Both the position numbers and the translations under genes were made by a program. Below the pieces are notes generated by a model. The model was not told the DNA's origin and did no database searches. It saw only the letters and a list, made by a program, of their open reading frames with translations. Below, piece after piece: positions 35,518-46,787 of a DNA stretch of 64,000 nucleotides (position 1 is its first letter; each line of letters opens with the position of its first letter). The stretch is from positions 252,501 to 316,500 of the forward strand of contig NZ_CP158299.1 of assembly GCF_040256395.1 (NCBI RefSeq), read 5' to 3'. This DNA is from Deinococcus sonorensis KR-87 (GTDB lineage: Bacteria > Deinococcota > Deinococci > Deinococcales > Deinococcaceae).

Positions 35518-37387
35518 ATGGACCACGTCCCCTTTCCCCGCCCCCAGCTCGAACGGATGCACTGGCAGCACCTCAACGGCCACTGGGACTTCGCATATGA
35601 CGATCAGCAGCAGTGGCGGACCCCGCAGGAGGTGACGTTCGACCGGCAGATTCTGGTGCCGTACGCGCCGGAAAGCCCAGCCAGCGGCATTCACGACACC
35701 GGGTTTCACTCCACCCTGTGGTACCGGCGCCGACGTCACTCCGGCGCTTGACCCAGGGCTGAGTGGAGAGCGTCAGCGGCTCTACCTGCATTTCGGAGCG
35801 GTGGACTATCAGGCGACCGTCTGGGTAAATGGTCAGCAGGTGGCGCGGCACGAGGGCGGCCACACACCCTTCAGCGCGGACCTGAGTGGGCTCTGGACAC
35901 CCGGAGACACGCTCGACATCGTGGTGCGAGCGGTGGACGATCCCTTCGATCTGGCCAAACCGCGTGGCAAGCAGACCTGGAAGGCTGAACCGCACGAGAT
36001 CTGGTATCCGCGCACCACCGGCATCTGGCAGACGGTGTGGCTGGAACTGCGTCCGGAAACTCATCTTGCCGCGCTCACCTGGACCTCCAACGTGGAGCGC
36101 TGGGCTGTTCAGCTGCAGACACGACTGGACGGCCCCCTCAGTGACGGGCTGCGGCTGCGGGTGACGCTGCGGGCCGGCGAGCAGCTGCTGGCCGAGGACG
36201 AGTACCGGCTCACCCACCCGGAGGTGACCCGCACCATCACGCTCCGGGACCCGGGCATTGACGCGGCCCGCCACGAGCTGATGTGGAGTCCGGAGCACCC
36301 GCAGCTGATCGACGCCGTGCTGGAACTGCTGGAAGGCGGTCAGGTGCTGGACCGGGTCCAGAGCTATACGGCGCTCCGATCGGTGGCGGTGGACCAGCAG
36401 CACTTCATCCTCAACGGGCGACCCTATCCCCTGCGGTTGGTGCTGGATCAGGGGTACTGGCCACGCGGCCTGATGACCGCCAGTTCCGAGGAACTGCGGC
36501 AGGACGTGGAGCTGACCCGCCGGCTGGGTTTCAATGGCGCGCGCAAGCACCAGAAGATCGAGGATCCGCTGTACCTGTACTGGTGTGACGTGCTGGGCCT
36601 GCTGGTCTGGGAAGAGCTGCCCAGCGCGTACGTCTTCAGCACCACGTCAGCGCAGCGCCTCGTGCGGGAGTGGACCGAGGCCATTGAGCGGGACCGTTCG
36701 CATCCGTGCATCGTGGCGTGGGTGCCGATCAACGAATCGTGGGGCGTGCCCGACTTGCCGTTGGTACCGGAACAGCGCGAACTGGTGCGGACGCTGTATC
36801 ACCTGACCCGGACCCTCGACCCGAGCCGCCCGGTCATCGGAAACGACGGTTGGGAACAGGTGGTCACCGACATCCTGGCCATCCACGACTACACCCACCT
36901 GCCGGAACAGCTGATCGAGCGCTACGGCACCCGTGAGGCCGTCGAGCGCAGCCTCAACCACGTGCGGCCACACAAGCGCCTGCTGGCCCTGGAAGGCGCC
37001 GCCAGGCCGCAGCCGGCTATGCTCACGGAGTTCGGTGGTCTGGCCTACACCACAGAGGACCCGGGCTGGGGCTACAGCCGCATGACCAGTGCTCAGGAGC
37101 TCCAGGACAGCTATACCCGGCTGCTGACCGCCGTCCACCGCTGCGACGGGCTGGTGGGCTTCTGCTACACCCAGCTGACCGACACCTACCAGGAAAAGAA
37201 TGGCCTGCTGTATGAGGACCGCACGCCCAAGGCTGACCTGCAGATGCTGGGCCGCGCCACACGCGGTACCCGGACCCCTCAGGAACAGGAGCGCGACCCG
37301 GGTATGGGCGACTCCGGCTACAACTTCATCTGGCGCCGAAAGCTCCAGCAGGCAGCGGAGCGGATGCAGGCCATGGCGGAAGACTGA
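35518..37387 (+). pseudogene. GH2-family glycoside hydrolase, frameshifted
   Basis: A beta-galactosidase/beta-glucuronidase-like enzyme. It has the sugar-binding jelly roll ([20 protein letters not shown]), an immunoglobulin-like middle and the TIM barrel with [11 protein letters not shown] (acid/base Glu) and LTEFGGLAY (nucleophile Glu). The first 77 codons start at ATG 35518 behind AGGAG. The frame then breaks at about 35729-35733, where dropping one C in GGCGCCGAC joins TLWYRR to DVTPALDP. The rest (to 37387) is intact. There is no signal peptide, so it would act in the cytoplasm. Confidence 0.85.
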
Positions 37388-37543
37388 ACAAGGCGAGCAG
37401 GAACACCGCAACTTGGCCTAAAGGCCCAGCAGCCCTGCAGCAATGGGCCGGGGGACTGTAAGGCCTGCTCATGGACACGCAGAAGCTGTTCCAGAGCCAA
37501 TTTTGGAGCCACAATCAGTGCGCACCCGACAACAAGCAAAAGA

Positions 37544-37568
37544 AGAGCCCCGTTCTAAACGGGGCTCT
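37544..37568 (-). terminator. Terminator of tRNA-Ile
   Basis: AGAGCCCCGTT and AACGGGGCTCT form an 11-bp stem, followed on the minus strand by TCTTTTGCT. Confidence 0.7.
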
Positions 37569-37575
37569 CGCTTGG

Positions 37576-37652
<77 letters not shown>

Positions 37653-37675
37653 TGGCCGCTTGGCAAGCGGAAGAA

Positions 37676-37704
37676 ATGTTAGCAAGGGGGTGCGGTGGTG
37701 TCAA
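37676..37704 (-). promoter_or_regulatory. Promoter of tRNA-Ile
   Basis: On the minus strand TTGACA (37704-37699) and TAACAT (37681-37676) are 17 bp apart. The -35 box overlaps the dgt stop codon. Confidence 0.78.
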
Positions 37705-38831
37705 GCTTCAGGCCCCGCGCCCCCATGCAACCGCCGGTACTCATCGGCCGCGTACCGGTCTGTCATGCCGGCCAGGTAGTCGCAGACCACCCGTTCCAGC
37801 CCCTCCTGCGCCGTGCGTGCGCGGGCTGCGGGCGGCAGCATGGCCGGGCGGCGCAGGTACGCCCGGAACAGGCCCCCAAGCGCGTGCTCGGCCTGGGCCA
37901 CCTGCCGCTCCACCTGCCAGTGGTGATACAGCTGCGCCCGCAGGAAACGGTTCAGCTCGGACAGCAGCGGCCGCATCGTCTCACTGAAGCCCATCAGCAA
38001 CTCCGGGTGCTGCTGGACCTGCTGCGGGCTCTCGATGCGGTGCTGCACCAGCCGGGCGTGACTGGCCTCCGAGAGATCGGTGATGAGCCAACCGAGCAGT
38101 TCCCGCTGGAGCACGCGGCGGTCCTTCTCGCTCAGATGCTCCGGCGAAAGGTTCAGCCGCGCCAGCAGATGTTCCCAGAGCGGCAGCCCGCGCAGGTCTG
38201 CGGGCGTGATCAGGCCGCTCCGGAGCCCGTCGTCCAGGTCGTGGGCACTGTAGGCCAGCCCGTCGGCGATGTTGACCAGCTGAGCTTCCAGGCTGGGCAT
38301 CCCTGTCTGCGAGGCCAGCGGTTCGTGCTTGGCAATGCCTTCCAGCGTCTCCAGGCTCAGGTTCAGACCTGGAAAGTCCGGGTAGCGGTCTTCCAGCTCG
38401 GTCACGATGCGCAGCGTCTGGCGGTTGTGGTCAAAGCCGCCGTGCCGCTCCATCAGCCCGTTCAGGATGCGCTCGCCAGCGTGGCCGAACGGTGGATGGC
38501 CCAGGTCATGGGCCAGGGCGATGCTCTCGGAGAGCGTCTCGTTCAGGCCCAGACTCAGCGCCACCGACCGGGCCACCTGGGCCACCTCCAGCGTGTGCGT
38601 CAGCCGGGTGCGGTAATGGTCACCGGTACTGTTCAGGAACACCTGCGTCTTGTACTCCAGTCGCCGGAAGGCGGTGGTGTGCAGGATACGGTCACGGTCC
38701 TTCTGGAAGGTGGTGCGTCGCTGCGATTCCGGCTCGGGGTACACCCGGCCCCGGCTGTGGCCACTCAGGGTGGCGTAGGGCGCCAGCGTGGCGGCTTCCC
38801 GGGCGTCCAGCGCTTCACGGTCATACAACAT
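37701..38831 (-). CDS. dgt: dGTPase-like HD-domain triphosphohydrolase
   Basis: A 376-aa metal-dependent HD hydrolase of the dGTP triphosphohydrolase-like group, which degrades dNTPs. It has HYRTRLTHTLEVAQVARSVA (first His), ALAHDLGHPPFGHAGE (His-Asp) and a C-terminal DHNRQTLRIV/YSAHDLDDG segment. The ATG at 38831 follows TACACT by 7 nt. The TGA lies within the tRNA-Ile promoter. Confidence 0.9.
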   Translation of the reverse strand: MLYDREALDAREAATLAPYATLSGHSRGRVYPEPESQRRTTFQKDRDRILHTTAFRRLEYKTQVFLNSTGDHYRTRLTHTLEVAQVARSVALSLGLNETLSESIALAHDLGHPPFGHAGERILNGLMERHGGFDHNRQTLRIVTELEDRYPDFPGLNLSLETLEGIAKHEPLASQTGMPSLEAQLVNIADGLAYSAHDLDDGLRSGLITPADLRGLPLWEHLLARLNLSPEHLSEKDRRVLQRELLGWLITDLSEASHARLVQHRIESPQQVQQHPELLMGFSETMRPLLSELNRFLRAQLYHHWQVERQVAQAEHALGGLFRAYLRRPAMLPPAARARTAQEGLERVVCDYLAGMTDRYAADEYRRLHGGAGPEA

Positions 38832-38892
38832 ACCCGGCAGTGTAGGGCAGGCGCCGTGGGCCCTGCGGACATCGGAAGGGCCACCCCTGAAG

Positions 38893-38917
38893 GCAGGAGG
38901 CCGGTTCAGCCTCCTGC
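38893..38917. terminator. Hairpin between dgt and pfkA
   Basis: GCAGGAGGC and GCCTCCTGC form a perfect 9-bp stem with a 7-nt loop, just past the pfkA stop. There is no T tract, so its strength as a terminator is uncertain. Confidence 0.45.
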
Positions 38918-38952
38918 AGCATTTCTTCAAAGCCGCGCGAAGCCGCCCTTTT

Positions 38953-39966
<1,014 letters not shown>

Positions 39967-39987
39967 GCTGCTCCCGTCGGGCACGCT

Positions 39988-40827
39988 CTACTCGGGCCCG
40001 CGCTGGGCGGCCCGCAATGCCAGCTCATAAGCGTCATTCTTACGCAAACCCTGGGCCTGCAACAACTCCCGCACTTCACGCACCGGGCGGCCTTCCGCGC
40101 TCCAGGCCGTGGCCAGCGCCAGAAAGTCTGTCTGGGCAAGTGCGGCCGGCGCCTCGCTGCGGCCCGACACCACCACCACGATCTCGCCGCGTACGCCCGC
40201 CTCGAAGTGGGCGGCCAGTTCCTGCAGCGGGCCGCGCCGGGTCTCCTCAAAGCGCTTGCTCAGCTCGCGCGTCACGCTGGCGGGCCGCTCCGGGCCACAG
40301 CTGGCCGCCAGGTCCAGCAGGGTGGCGTGCAGCCGGTGCGGGCTCTCATAGATCAGGGTGGTCTCGCGCCGCTCCGCCACCGCCTGCAGCCGTTCGCGGC
40401 GCTCGCGTCCGCTGCGCGGCAGAAAGCCCTCGAAGGTGAAGCGGGCGGTGTCCAGCCCCGACAGCACCAGCGCCGGCACGAAAGCGGTCGGGCCGGGCAG
40501 CACCTCCACCTGACCACCCTGCTCCACCACCAGCCGCAGCAGTTCTGCGCCCGGATCGCTGATGCCAGGGGTGCCGGCGTCCGAGATGTAGGCCAGCCGG
40601 GGGTACTGTTCCAGCACGCCGGCGGCCCGCTGCATGGTGTGGGCGTCCAGCCGCACCAGCGGGCGGCTGAGGCCCAGGTGGTTCATCAGCACGCCACTGT
40701 GCCGGGTGTCCTCGCAGGCCACCGCGTCTGCGCCGCGCAGCACCTCAATGGCCCGCAGCGTGATGTCCGAGAGGTTGCCCACCGGGGTCGGCACCAGCCA
40801 CAGGTGCAGCTGCGACGGCTGGGTCAT
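39988..40827 (-). CDS. rsmI: 16S rRNA 2'-O-ribose C1402 methyltransferase
   Basis: A 279-aa SAM-dependent methyltransferase that acts on C1402 in the ribosomal decoding centre. LVPTPVGNLSDITLRAIEVL, VACEDTRHSGVLMNHLG, ISDAGTPGISDPG and LPGPTAFVPALVLSGL are the family blocks. Its ATG overlaps the stop of the DUF104-like gene (ATGA), and pfkA follows 21 bp later. Confidence 0.95.
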   Translation of the reverse strand: MTQPSQLHLWLVPTPVGNLSDITLRAIEVLRGADAVACEDTRHSGVLMNHLGLSRPLVRLDAHTMQRAAGVLEQYPRLAYISDAGTPGISDPGAELLRLVVEQGGQVEVLPGPTAFVPALVLSGLDTARFTFEGFLPRSGRERRERLQAVAERRETTLIYESPHRLHATLLDLAASCGPERPASVTRELSKRFEETRRGPLQELAAHFEAGVRGEIVVVVSGRSEAPAALAQTDFLALATAWSAEGRPVREVRELLQAQGLRKNDAYELALRAAQRGPE

Positions 40828-41045
40828 CCGGTCGGTTCAGGCTGGCCCGGCTCCGGCAGCCGGGAGGCCACCAGCGTCGGCTTGAGCCGCACCTTGACCC
40901 GGCCGGGCCGTTTCAGGGCGCTGGCGATCCTGGCCCGCAGCAGCTCGGCCTCTCCCACCGTCACGGTCACGATGGTGCCTTCCGGCAACCGCGCGTCCAC
41001 CAGCACCACCACGCCATTTTCCACAATGCCTCTGTAGGCGCGCAT
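40824..41045 (-). CDS. DUF104-like small protein
   Basis: A 73-aa protein with AYRGIVENGVVVLVDARLPE followed by GTIVTVTVGE, similar to the AF2212/DUF104 antitoxin-like fold. No VapC-type toxin is adjacent. Its ATG immediately follows the preceding stop (TGAATG), and its own stop overlaps the rsmI start. Confidence 0.65.
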   Translation of the reverse strand: MRAYRGIVENGVVVLVDARLPEGTIVTVTVGEAELLRARIASALKRPGRVKVRLKPTLVASRLPEPGQPEPTG

Positions 41046-41480
41046 TCAGTTCCCCCTCCCCAAGTGAGTGCCGCGGCGCTGACGCCGTTCGGCCTGCGAC
41101 AGCGCCGTTTGCAGCGCCACAATCTCCGACTCCCGCGCGCCGCCCAGCCGGGCGTAGCGGTCGATCATCTCGGCGGCCTCGCGGCGCCGGCCGAGCCGCA
41201 GCAGCAGGCTCGCCAGATGCTCGCCGCCCACGAAGTAGGCGCGCGGATTCTGCGGGTCCAGGTTCACCTGACGCCGCGCCTCCTCCACCGATTCGGCCGC
41301 CTGCCGGTAGCGCGCCACCTGCCAGCGGATCAGCAGGGTGGCGGCCACGAAGGTCAGCACGGCGGCCAGCGCCACGGTGGCCAGCGTGCGCGGCAGGCCA
41401 TACGCCACGCCGATCCGAACGGTCAGCGGGAAGAAGAACGTCAGGATCACCACCACCGCCAGACTGGCCGCGTAATTCAA
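41046..41480 (-). CDS. Membrane protein with TPR-like tail
   Basis: A 144-aa protein with two N-terminal helices (YAASLAVVVILTFFFPL and LATVALAAVLTFVAATLLI). A TPR-like cytoplasmic tail follows (ESVEEARRQVNLDPQNPRAY, then LASLLLRLGRRREAAEMIDR). The start is TTG at 41480, placed by a perfect AGGAGG 6 nt upstream. That TTG overlaps the stop of a 15-codon leader, suggesting coupled translation. Confidence 0.65.
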   Translation of the reverse strand: MNYAASLAVVVILTFFFPLTVRIGVAYGLPRTLATVALAAVLTFVAATLLIRWQVARYRQAAESVEEARRQVNLDPQNPRAYFVGGEHLASLLLRLGRRREAAEMIDRYARLGGARESEIVALQTALSQAERRQRRGTHLGRGN

Positions 41481-41524
41481 AACGGCCCTCCTGGCTTGGG
41501 TACTGGTGGCAGACGACGGCGCAT
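41477..41524 (-). CDS. 15-aa leaderless upstream ORF
   Basis: ATG at 41524 is exactly 6 nt after TACACT, the local leaderless pattern. It encodes MRRRLPPVPKPGGPF and ends in TGA overlapping the TTG start of the membrane protein gene (TTGA). Codons 11-13 overlap that gene's AGGAGG. Its size and layout suggest a leader peptide controlling the operon. Confidence 0.45.
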   Translation of the reverse strand: MRRRLPPVPKPGGPF

Positions 41525-41599
41525 GTCTACAGTGTAGCGGCTGCACCTCATGAACGGCAGCACCGCCCACTGGCTGCAGACTTTCTCTATGCTGGCCTC

Positions 41600-42037
41600 A
41601 TGCGGCTGCACCTGATCACGGTCGGCGAGCCCCGGCTGGCCTACGCGCGCGCCGGCTGGGACGAATATGCCGGGCGGCTGAAACGCTACCACCGGCTGCA
41701 GGTAACGCGGGTGCCGGGCAGCACGCCGGCGCAGGAATCCCAGGCGATCCTGAAGGCGGCCGGCCGCGCCCCGCTGATCGCGTTGGACCCGCGCGGCCGG
41801 CAGCTGACCAGCGAAGGGCTCAGCCAGTTCATCGAGCACCTGGGCCTGCACGGCGAGGGCGAACTGGCCTTCGCCATCGGCGGCCCGGACGGCCACACGG
41901 ACGCGCTCAGGGCCCAGGCGCATACCCTATGGTCGCTGGGCCAGCTGACCCTTCCGCACGACCTGGCGATGGTGGTGCTGGTGGAGGCGCTCTACCGGGC
42001 GGCCACCATCAGCCGGGGCGAGCCCTACCACCGCTGA
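41600..42037 (+). CDS. rlmH: 23S rRNA (pseudouridine1915-N3)-methyltransferase
   Basis: A SPOUT-class methyltransferase of 145 aa that modifies helix 69 of 23S rRNA. LITVGEPR, LAFAIGGPDGH, LTLPHDLAMVVLVEALYRA and SRGEPYHR are diagnostic. TATGCT lies 6 nt before the ATG. It is divergent from the operon with the membrane TPR protein. Confidence 0.95.
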   Translation: MRLHLITVGEPRLAYARAGWDEYAGRLKRYHRLQVTRVPGSTPAQESQAILKAAGRAPLIALDPRGRQLTSEGLSQFIEHLGLHGEGELAFAIGGPDGHTDALRAQAHTLWSLGQLTLPHDLAMVVLVEALYRAATISRGEPYHR

Positions 42038-42045
42038 AGGGTCGC

Positions 42046-42429
42046 CTAGCGGCCAGCCCGCAGCGCGTCCCGGATCTCGGCCAGCAGCTTCTCCTCGTTG
42101 CTGGGCTCGGCCACCGGGGGCTTCTCGGTGCGCTTGAGGCGCTCATTGATGTGGTTGACCGGCACCACCACCAGAAAATAGATGATGGCAGCGATGATCA
42201 GGAAGTTCAGAACGGCCGAGATGAACGCCCCGTAGTCGAAGACGGCCCCGTTGACCGTGAAGGTGCCGCCCACCTTGGCGCCGCCGCCGGTGATGGCCTT
42301 GATCAGCGGATTGATGAAGCTGTTGGTAAAGGCCGTGACCACGCCTCCAAAGGCAGCGCCGATCACGACGCCGACGGCGAGGTCCACCACGTTGCCACGC
42401 AGGACGAAATCACGGAATCCCTTAATCAT
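42046..42429 (-). CDS. mscL: Large-conductance mechanosensitive channel
   Basis: A pentameric tension-gated pore that releases solutes on hypo-osmotic shock. The 127-aa protein has GFRDFVLRGNVVDLAVGVVI at the N-terminus, TM1, a periplasmic loop (GGTFTVNGAVFDYGAF), TM2 (LNFLIIAAIIYFLVVVPVN) and a charged C-terminal helix. TACGCT lies 5 nt before ATG 42429. It converges on rlmH. Confidence 0.95.
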   Translation of the reverse strand: MIKGFRDFVLRGNVVDLAVGVVIGAAFGGVVTAFTNSFINPLIKAITGGGAKVGGTFTVNGAVFDYGAFISAVLNFLIIAAIIYFLVVVPVNHINERLKRTEKPPVAEPSNEEKLLAEIRDALRAGR

Positions 42430-42483
42430 GCTGTAGCGTACCCGCCCGCCTTCCATGAAGGCAAGATGACGAGCACGCACCAC

Positions 42484-43950
<1,467 letters not shown>

Positions 43951-44107
43951 AGGGCCTCCAGGGGTACCGTGCACGCTGCCGTGGGCACCCGGGTTCACGG
44001 GAGCGGTCGCTCCCAAAGCATGCCAGTGTAGCAGGCCGGAAGAGCTGCCAGCGAGATTGAAGGCACACTTGCGTTTCTGGCTCCGCCGCTCATCAATACT
44101 CATCCTC

Positions 44108-44938
44108 ATGTCCACCCTTGAGCAGACCCGCAAGGCCCGGCCCGCCGAGGAATGGGCCTCCGAACGGCTCTTCCGCCCGCTGGCCCAATCGCTGGTGGAC
44201 CCGGCCGCCCGCCTGGGCGTGCGGCCCACCCGGCTGGTGTTGCTGCACACCGGGCTGGGCCTGCTGGCCGCCTGGCAGCTGCGGCACGGCCGGGGCTTCC
44301 TGGCCGGGCAGCTCTCCCCCGCCCTGCTGCTGCAACTCAAGACCGTGCTGGACAACCTGGACGGCCAGCTGGCCCGCGCCACCGGGCAGACCACCCAGAC
44401 CGGCCGCTACCTGGACAGCGAGATGGACGTGGTGGTGAACGCCGGCCTGCTGTGGGCCATCCTGGGCCGGGCCGGGCTGCCGGCCACGCTGCTGCTGAGC
44501 CTGATCCTGACGGTGGATTTCCTTTGGGAGCGCGACCACCGGGCCGCGCGCGGCCAGACCTTCCGGTCGCCACCGGCCCAGCAGGACGACCATCCGCTGG
44601 TGCTGGCCGCGCTGGAGCGGGCCTACGCGCTGTACTTTCAGCCGCAGGAGCGGGTGCTGGACCGCCTGTTCGAGTGGCGACTGCGCCGCCGGCTGGGCCG
44701 CGCCCCCACCCCGCATGACCGGGTGCGCTACACCCCGCTGGCCATCACTGCCATCGCCGCCAACCTGGGGCTGTCGAGTCAGCTGCTGCTGCTGGGACTG
44801 TGCGTCCTGGCCGGACGGCCCCGGCTGTACGCGGCCAGCGTGCCGCTGCAGGCGCTGCTGCTGGCGGCGGTGCAGCTGTGGCGCGAGGGGCAGCTGCAAG
44901 CGGGCGAAGCGGTACAGCTGGCCGCCGCGCCCGCCTGA
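44108..44938 (+). CDS. CDP-alcohol phosphatidyltransferase family protein
   Basis: A 276-aa membrane enzyme with the full signature DGxxARx8Gx3Dx3D, seen as [10 protein letters not shown] followed by GRYLDSEMD. Several hydrophobic helices follow ([37 protein letters not shown]). Members join CDP-diacylglycerol to an alcohol, or make related phospholipids. The alcohol here is unknown. The open frame extends upstream into the DUF512 gene, but ATG 44108 is the first sensible start. Confidence 0.85.
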   Translation: MSTLEQTRKARPAEEWASERLFRPLAQSLVDPAARLGVRPTRLVLLHTGLGLLAAWQLRHGRGFLAGQLSPALLLQLKTVLDNLDGQLARATGQTTQTGRYLDSEMDVVVNAGLLWAILGRAGLPATLLLSLILTVDFLWERDHRAARGQTFRSPPAQQDDHPLVLAALERAYALYFQPQERVLDRLFEWRLRRRLGRAPTPHDRVRYTPLAITAIAANLGLSSQLLLLGLCVLAGRPRLYAASVPLQALLLAAVQLWREGQLQAGEAVQLAAAPA

Positions 44939-44950
44939 TAGCCTGCCCGC

Positions 44951-45382
44951 ATGACTGATGCGAGCGATCACCGGCCGCCGCGCCCGCTGGTGTGTGTGGG
45001 GGCGCTGGTGCAGGACCCGCTGGGCCGTCACCTGATCGTGCGGACCACCAAGTGGCGCGGGCAGTGGGGCGTGCCGGGCGGCAAGGTGGAATGGGGCGAG
45101 ACGCTGGAGCAGGCCACTCTGCGGGAATTTCAGGAGGAGGTGGGGCTGACGCTGCGCGATCTGCGGCAGGCGCAGGTGCAGGAGGCGATCCTGCCGGAGG
45201 AGTTCCACGCCCCCACCCACATGCTGCTGTTCGACTACTTCGCCCGCACCGACCAGACCGACGTGCAGCCCAACGAGGAGATCGAGGAGTGGGCCTGGGT
45301 GACGCTGGCCGAAGCGCTCAGTTACCCGCTCAACCACTACACCCGCACCCTGATCGAACTGGCCCACCGGAGCGGCACATGA
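44951..45382 (+). CDS. Nudix hydrolase
   Basis: A 143-aa pyrophosphohydrolase with a complete Nudix box ([20 protein letters not shown] followed by EVGL). The VPGGKVE and DYFARTD segments resemble GDP-mannose or CTP-type Nudix proteins, but the substrate is open. TAGCCT lies 6 nt before the ATG. Its stop overlaps the SDR start (ATGA). Confidence 0.92.
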   Translation: MTDASDHRPPRPLVCVGALVQDPLGRHLIVRTTKWRGQWGVPGGKVEWGETLEQATLREFQEEVGLTLRDLRQAQVQEAILPEEFHAPTHMLLFDYFARTDQTDVQPNEEIEEWAWVTLAEALSYPLNHYTRTLIELAHRSGT

Positions 45383-46092
45383 CGGTCCGCACCGCGCTGG
45401 TGACTGGCGCGGCGCGGGGCATCGGGCGCGGCGTGGCGTTGCGGCTGGCCGGAGCGGGCCTGGACGTGGCGGTGCACTACCGGGGCAGCCAGGACGATGC
45501 CGAGGAGACGGCCCGACTGGTACGGGCCCTGGGCCGGCGCGCCGTCACGCTGCAGGCGGATGTGACGCGCCCGGAGCAGGCGGAGCAGCTGGTTCAGGCG
45601 GCGCATGAGCAATTGGGCGGCCTGGGCGTGCTGGTCAACAACGTGGGCAACTACGTCCACAAGCCGCTGCTGGACCTGGACCTGCACGAGTGGCACGACA
45701 TGTTCGACACCAACCTGCACGCCACCTTCTACACCTGCCGGGTCGCCGTGCCGCTGATGCGGGAGGCCGGCTATGGCCGCATCGTGAATATCGGGTACGC
45801 GGGCGCGCAGCACCTGCTGGCCCGGCCCGGCATCGTGCCCTATGCGATCGCCAAGAGCGGCGTCATCGCCCTGACGCTGGCCATCGCCCGCACCGAGGCG
45901 GGGCGCGGCATCAGCGCCAACGTGGTCAGCCCCGGCGTGGTGGAGACGAGCGTCTCGCAGCCGCTGCGCGAGATTCCGGCCGGGCGGCTCGCCACCGTTG
46001 AGGAGGTCAGCGCCGAGGTGCTGCATTTCGTGCAGGCGAGCGACTACGTCACCGGGCAGGTGGTGGACGTGGCCGGCGGCTGGAACCTGTAG
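45379..46092 (+). CDS. Short-chain dehydrogenase/reductase
   Basis: A 237-aa Rossmann enzyme with TGAARGIG (cofactor), NNVG and YAIAK (catalytic Tyr and Lys). Where most SDRs have the active-site Ser, it reads [11 protein letters not shown], so that residue is missing or replaced; FabL-like relatives show similar variation. It is coupled to the Nudix gene. Substrate unknown. Confidence 0.88.
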   Translation: MTVRTALVTGAARGIGRGVALRLAGAGLDVAVHYRGSQDDAEETARLVRALGRRAVTLQADVTRPEQAEQLVQAAHEQLGGLGVLVNNVGNYVHKPLLDLDLHEWHDMFDTNLHATFYTCRVAVPLMREAGYGRIVNIGYAGAQHLLARPGIVPYAIAKSGVIALTLAIARTEAGRGISANVVSPGVVETSVSQPLREIPAGRLATVEEVSAEVLHFVQASDYVTGQVVDVAGGWNL

Positions 46093-46107
46093 TTACAATG
46101 GCCGTCC

Positions 46108-46683
46108 ATGTCCACTGACGCCGCCGTGCAGCACCTGAGCCGTGACCCGGCCATGCGCGACCTGATCGCGCAGGTCGGGCCGCTGACGCCGCTCACGCCC
46201 ACCACCGACCCGTTCGGCGCCCTGATGCGCAGCGTGATCGGGCAGCAGCTGAGCGTCCGGGCCGCAGCCACCATCGCCGGGCGCTTCGAGGCGGCCACCG
46301 GCCCCGATCCGGCCCGGGTGCTGGCCCTGCCGGGCGAGGACTTGCGCGCGCTGGGCCTGTCGTGGGCCAAGGTCCGCACCGTACAGGCGGCGGCCGAGGC
46401 GGCGCTCAGCGGCCGGATCGATTTCCAGCACCTGGAGACCCTGACCGACGAGCAGGTGATCTCCGCGCTCAGCGCACTCCCCGGCATCGGGCGCTGGACC
46501 GCCGAGATGTACCTGATGTTCGCGCTGGCCCGGCCGGACGTGTTCAGCTTCGGAGATCTGGGCCTGGTCCGGGGGCTGGAACGCTACTTTCCAGACGAGC
46601 CGCCGCAGGAGGTGGTGGCCCGCTGGTCGCCGTACCGGACGCTGGCGGCGCGCTATTTCTGGGCCGCTCCGCAACGCCGCTGA
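46108..46683 (+). CDS. DNA-3-methyladenine glycosylase (AlkA-type HhH-GPD)
   Basis: A 191-aa base-excision glycosylase lacking the N-terminal domain of E. coli AlkA, like the Deinococcus AlkA2 type. It has GALMRSVIGQQLSVRAA, the helix-hairpin-helix LPGIGRWTAEMYLMF and the catalytic Asp in FSFGDLGLVRGL. TACAAT lies 8 nt before the ATG. Confidence 0.92.
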   Translation: MSTDAAVQHLSRDPAMRDLIAQVGPLTPLTPTTDPFGALMRSVIGQQLSVRAAATIAGRFEAATGPDPARVLALPGEDLRALGLSWAKVRTVQAAAEAALSGRIDFQHLETLTDEQVISALSALPGIGRWTAEMYLMFALARPDVFSFGDLGLVRGLERYFPDEPPQEVVARWSPYRTLAARYFWAAPQRR

Positions 46684-46787
46684 ACCGGCCATTCCGTGCG
46701 GGCGCGTGAAGTTTCCGACAATATTTGATGGCTGCTGTTCAAACGTCCGGACACCACAGCTGGAGGTTGGCTGGTCAGGATGCACGT

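Noticed and set aside
35130..35600. 156-codon open frame before the GH2 gene
   Set aside because: Composition and third-base pattern do not match real genes here, and it runs into the GH2 start in another frame.
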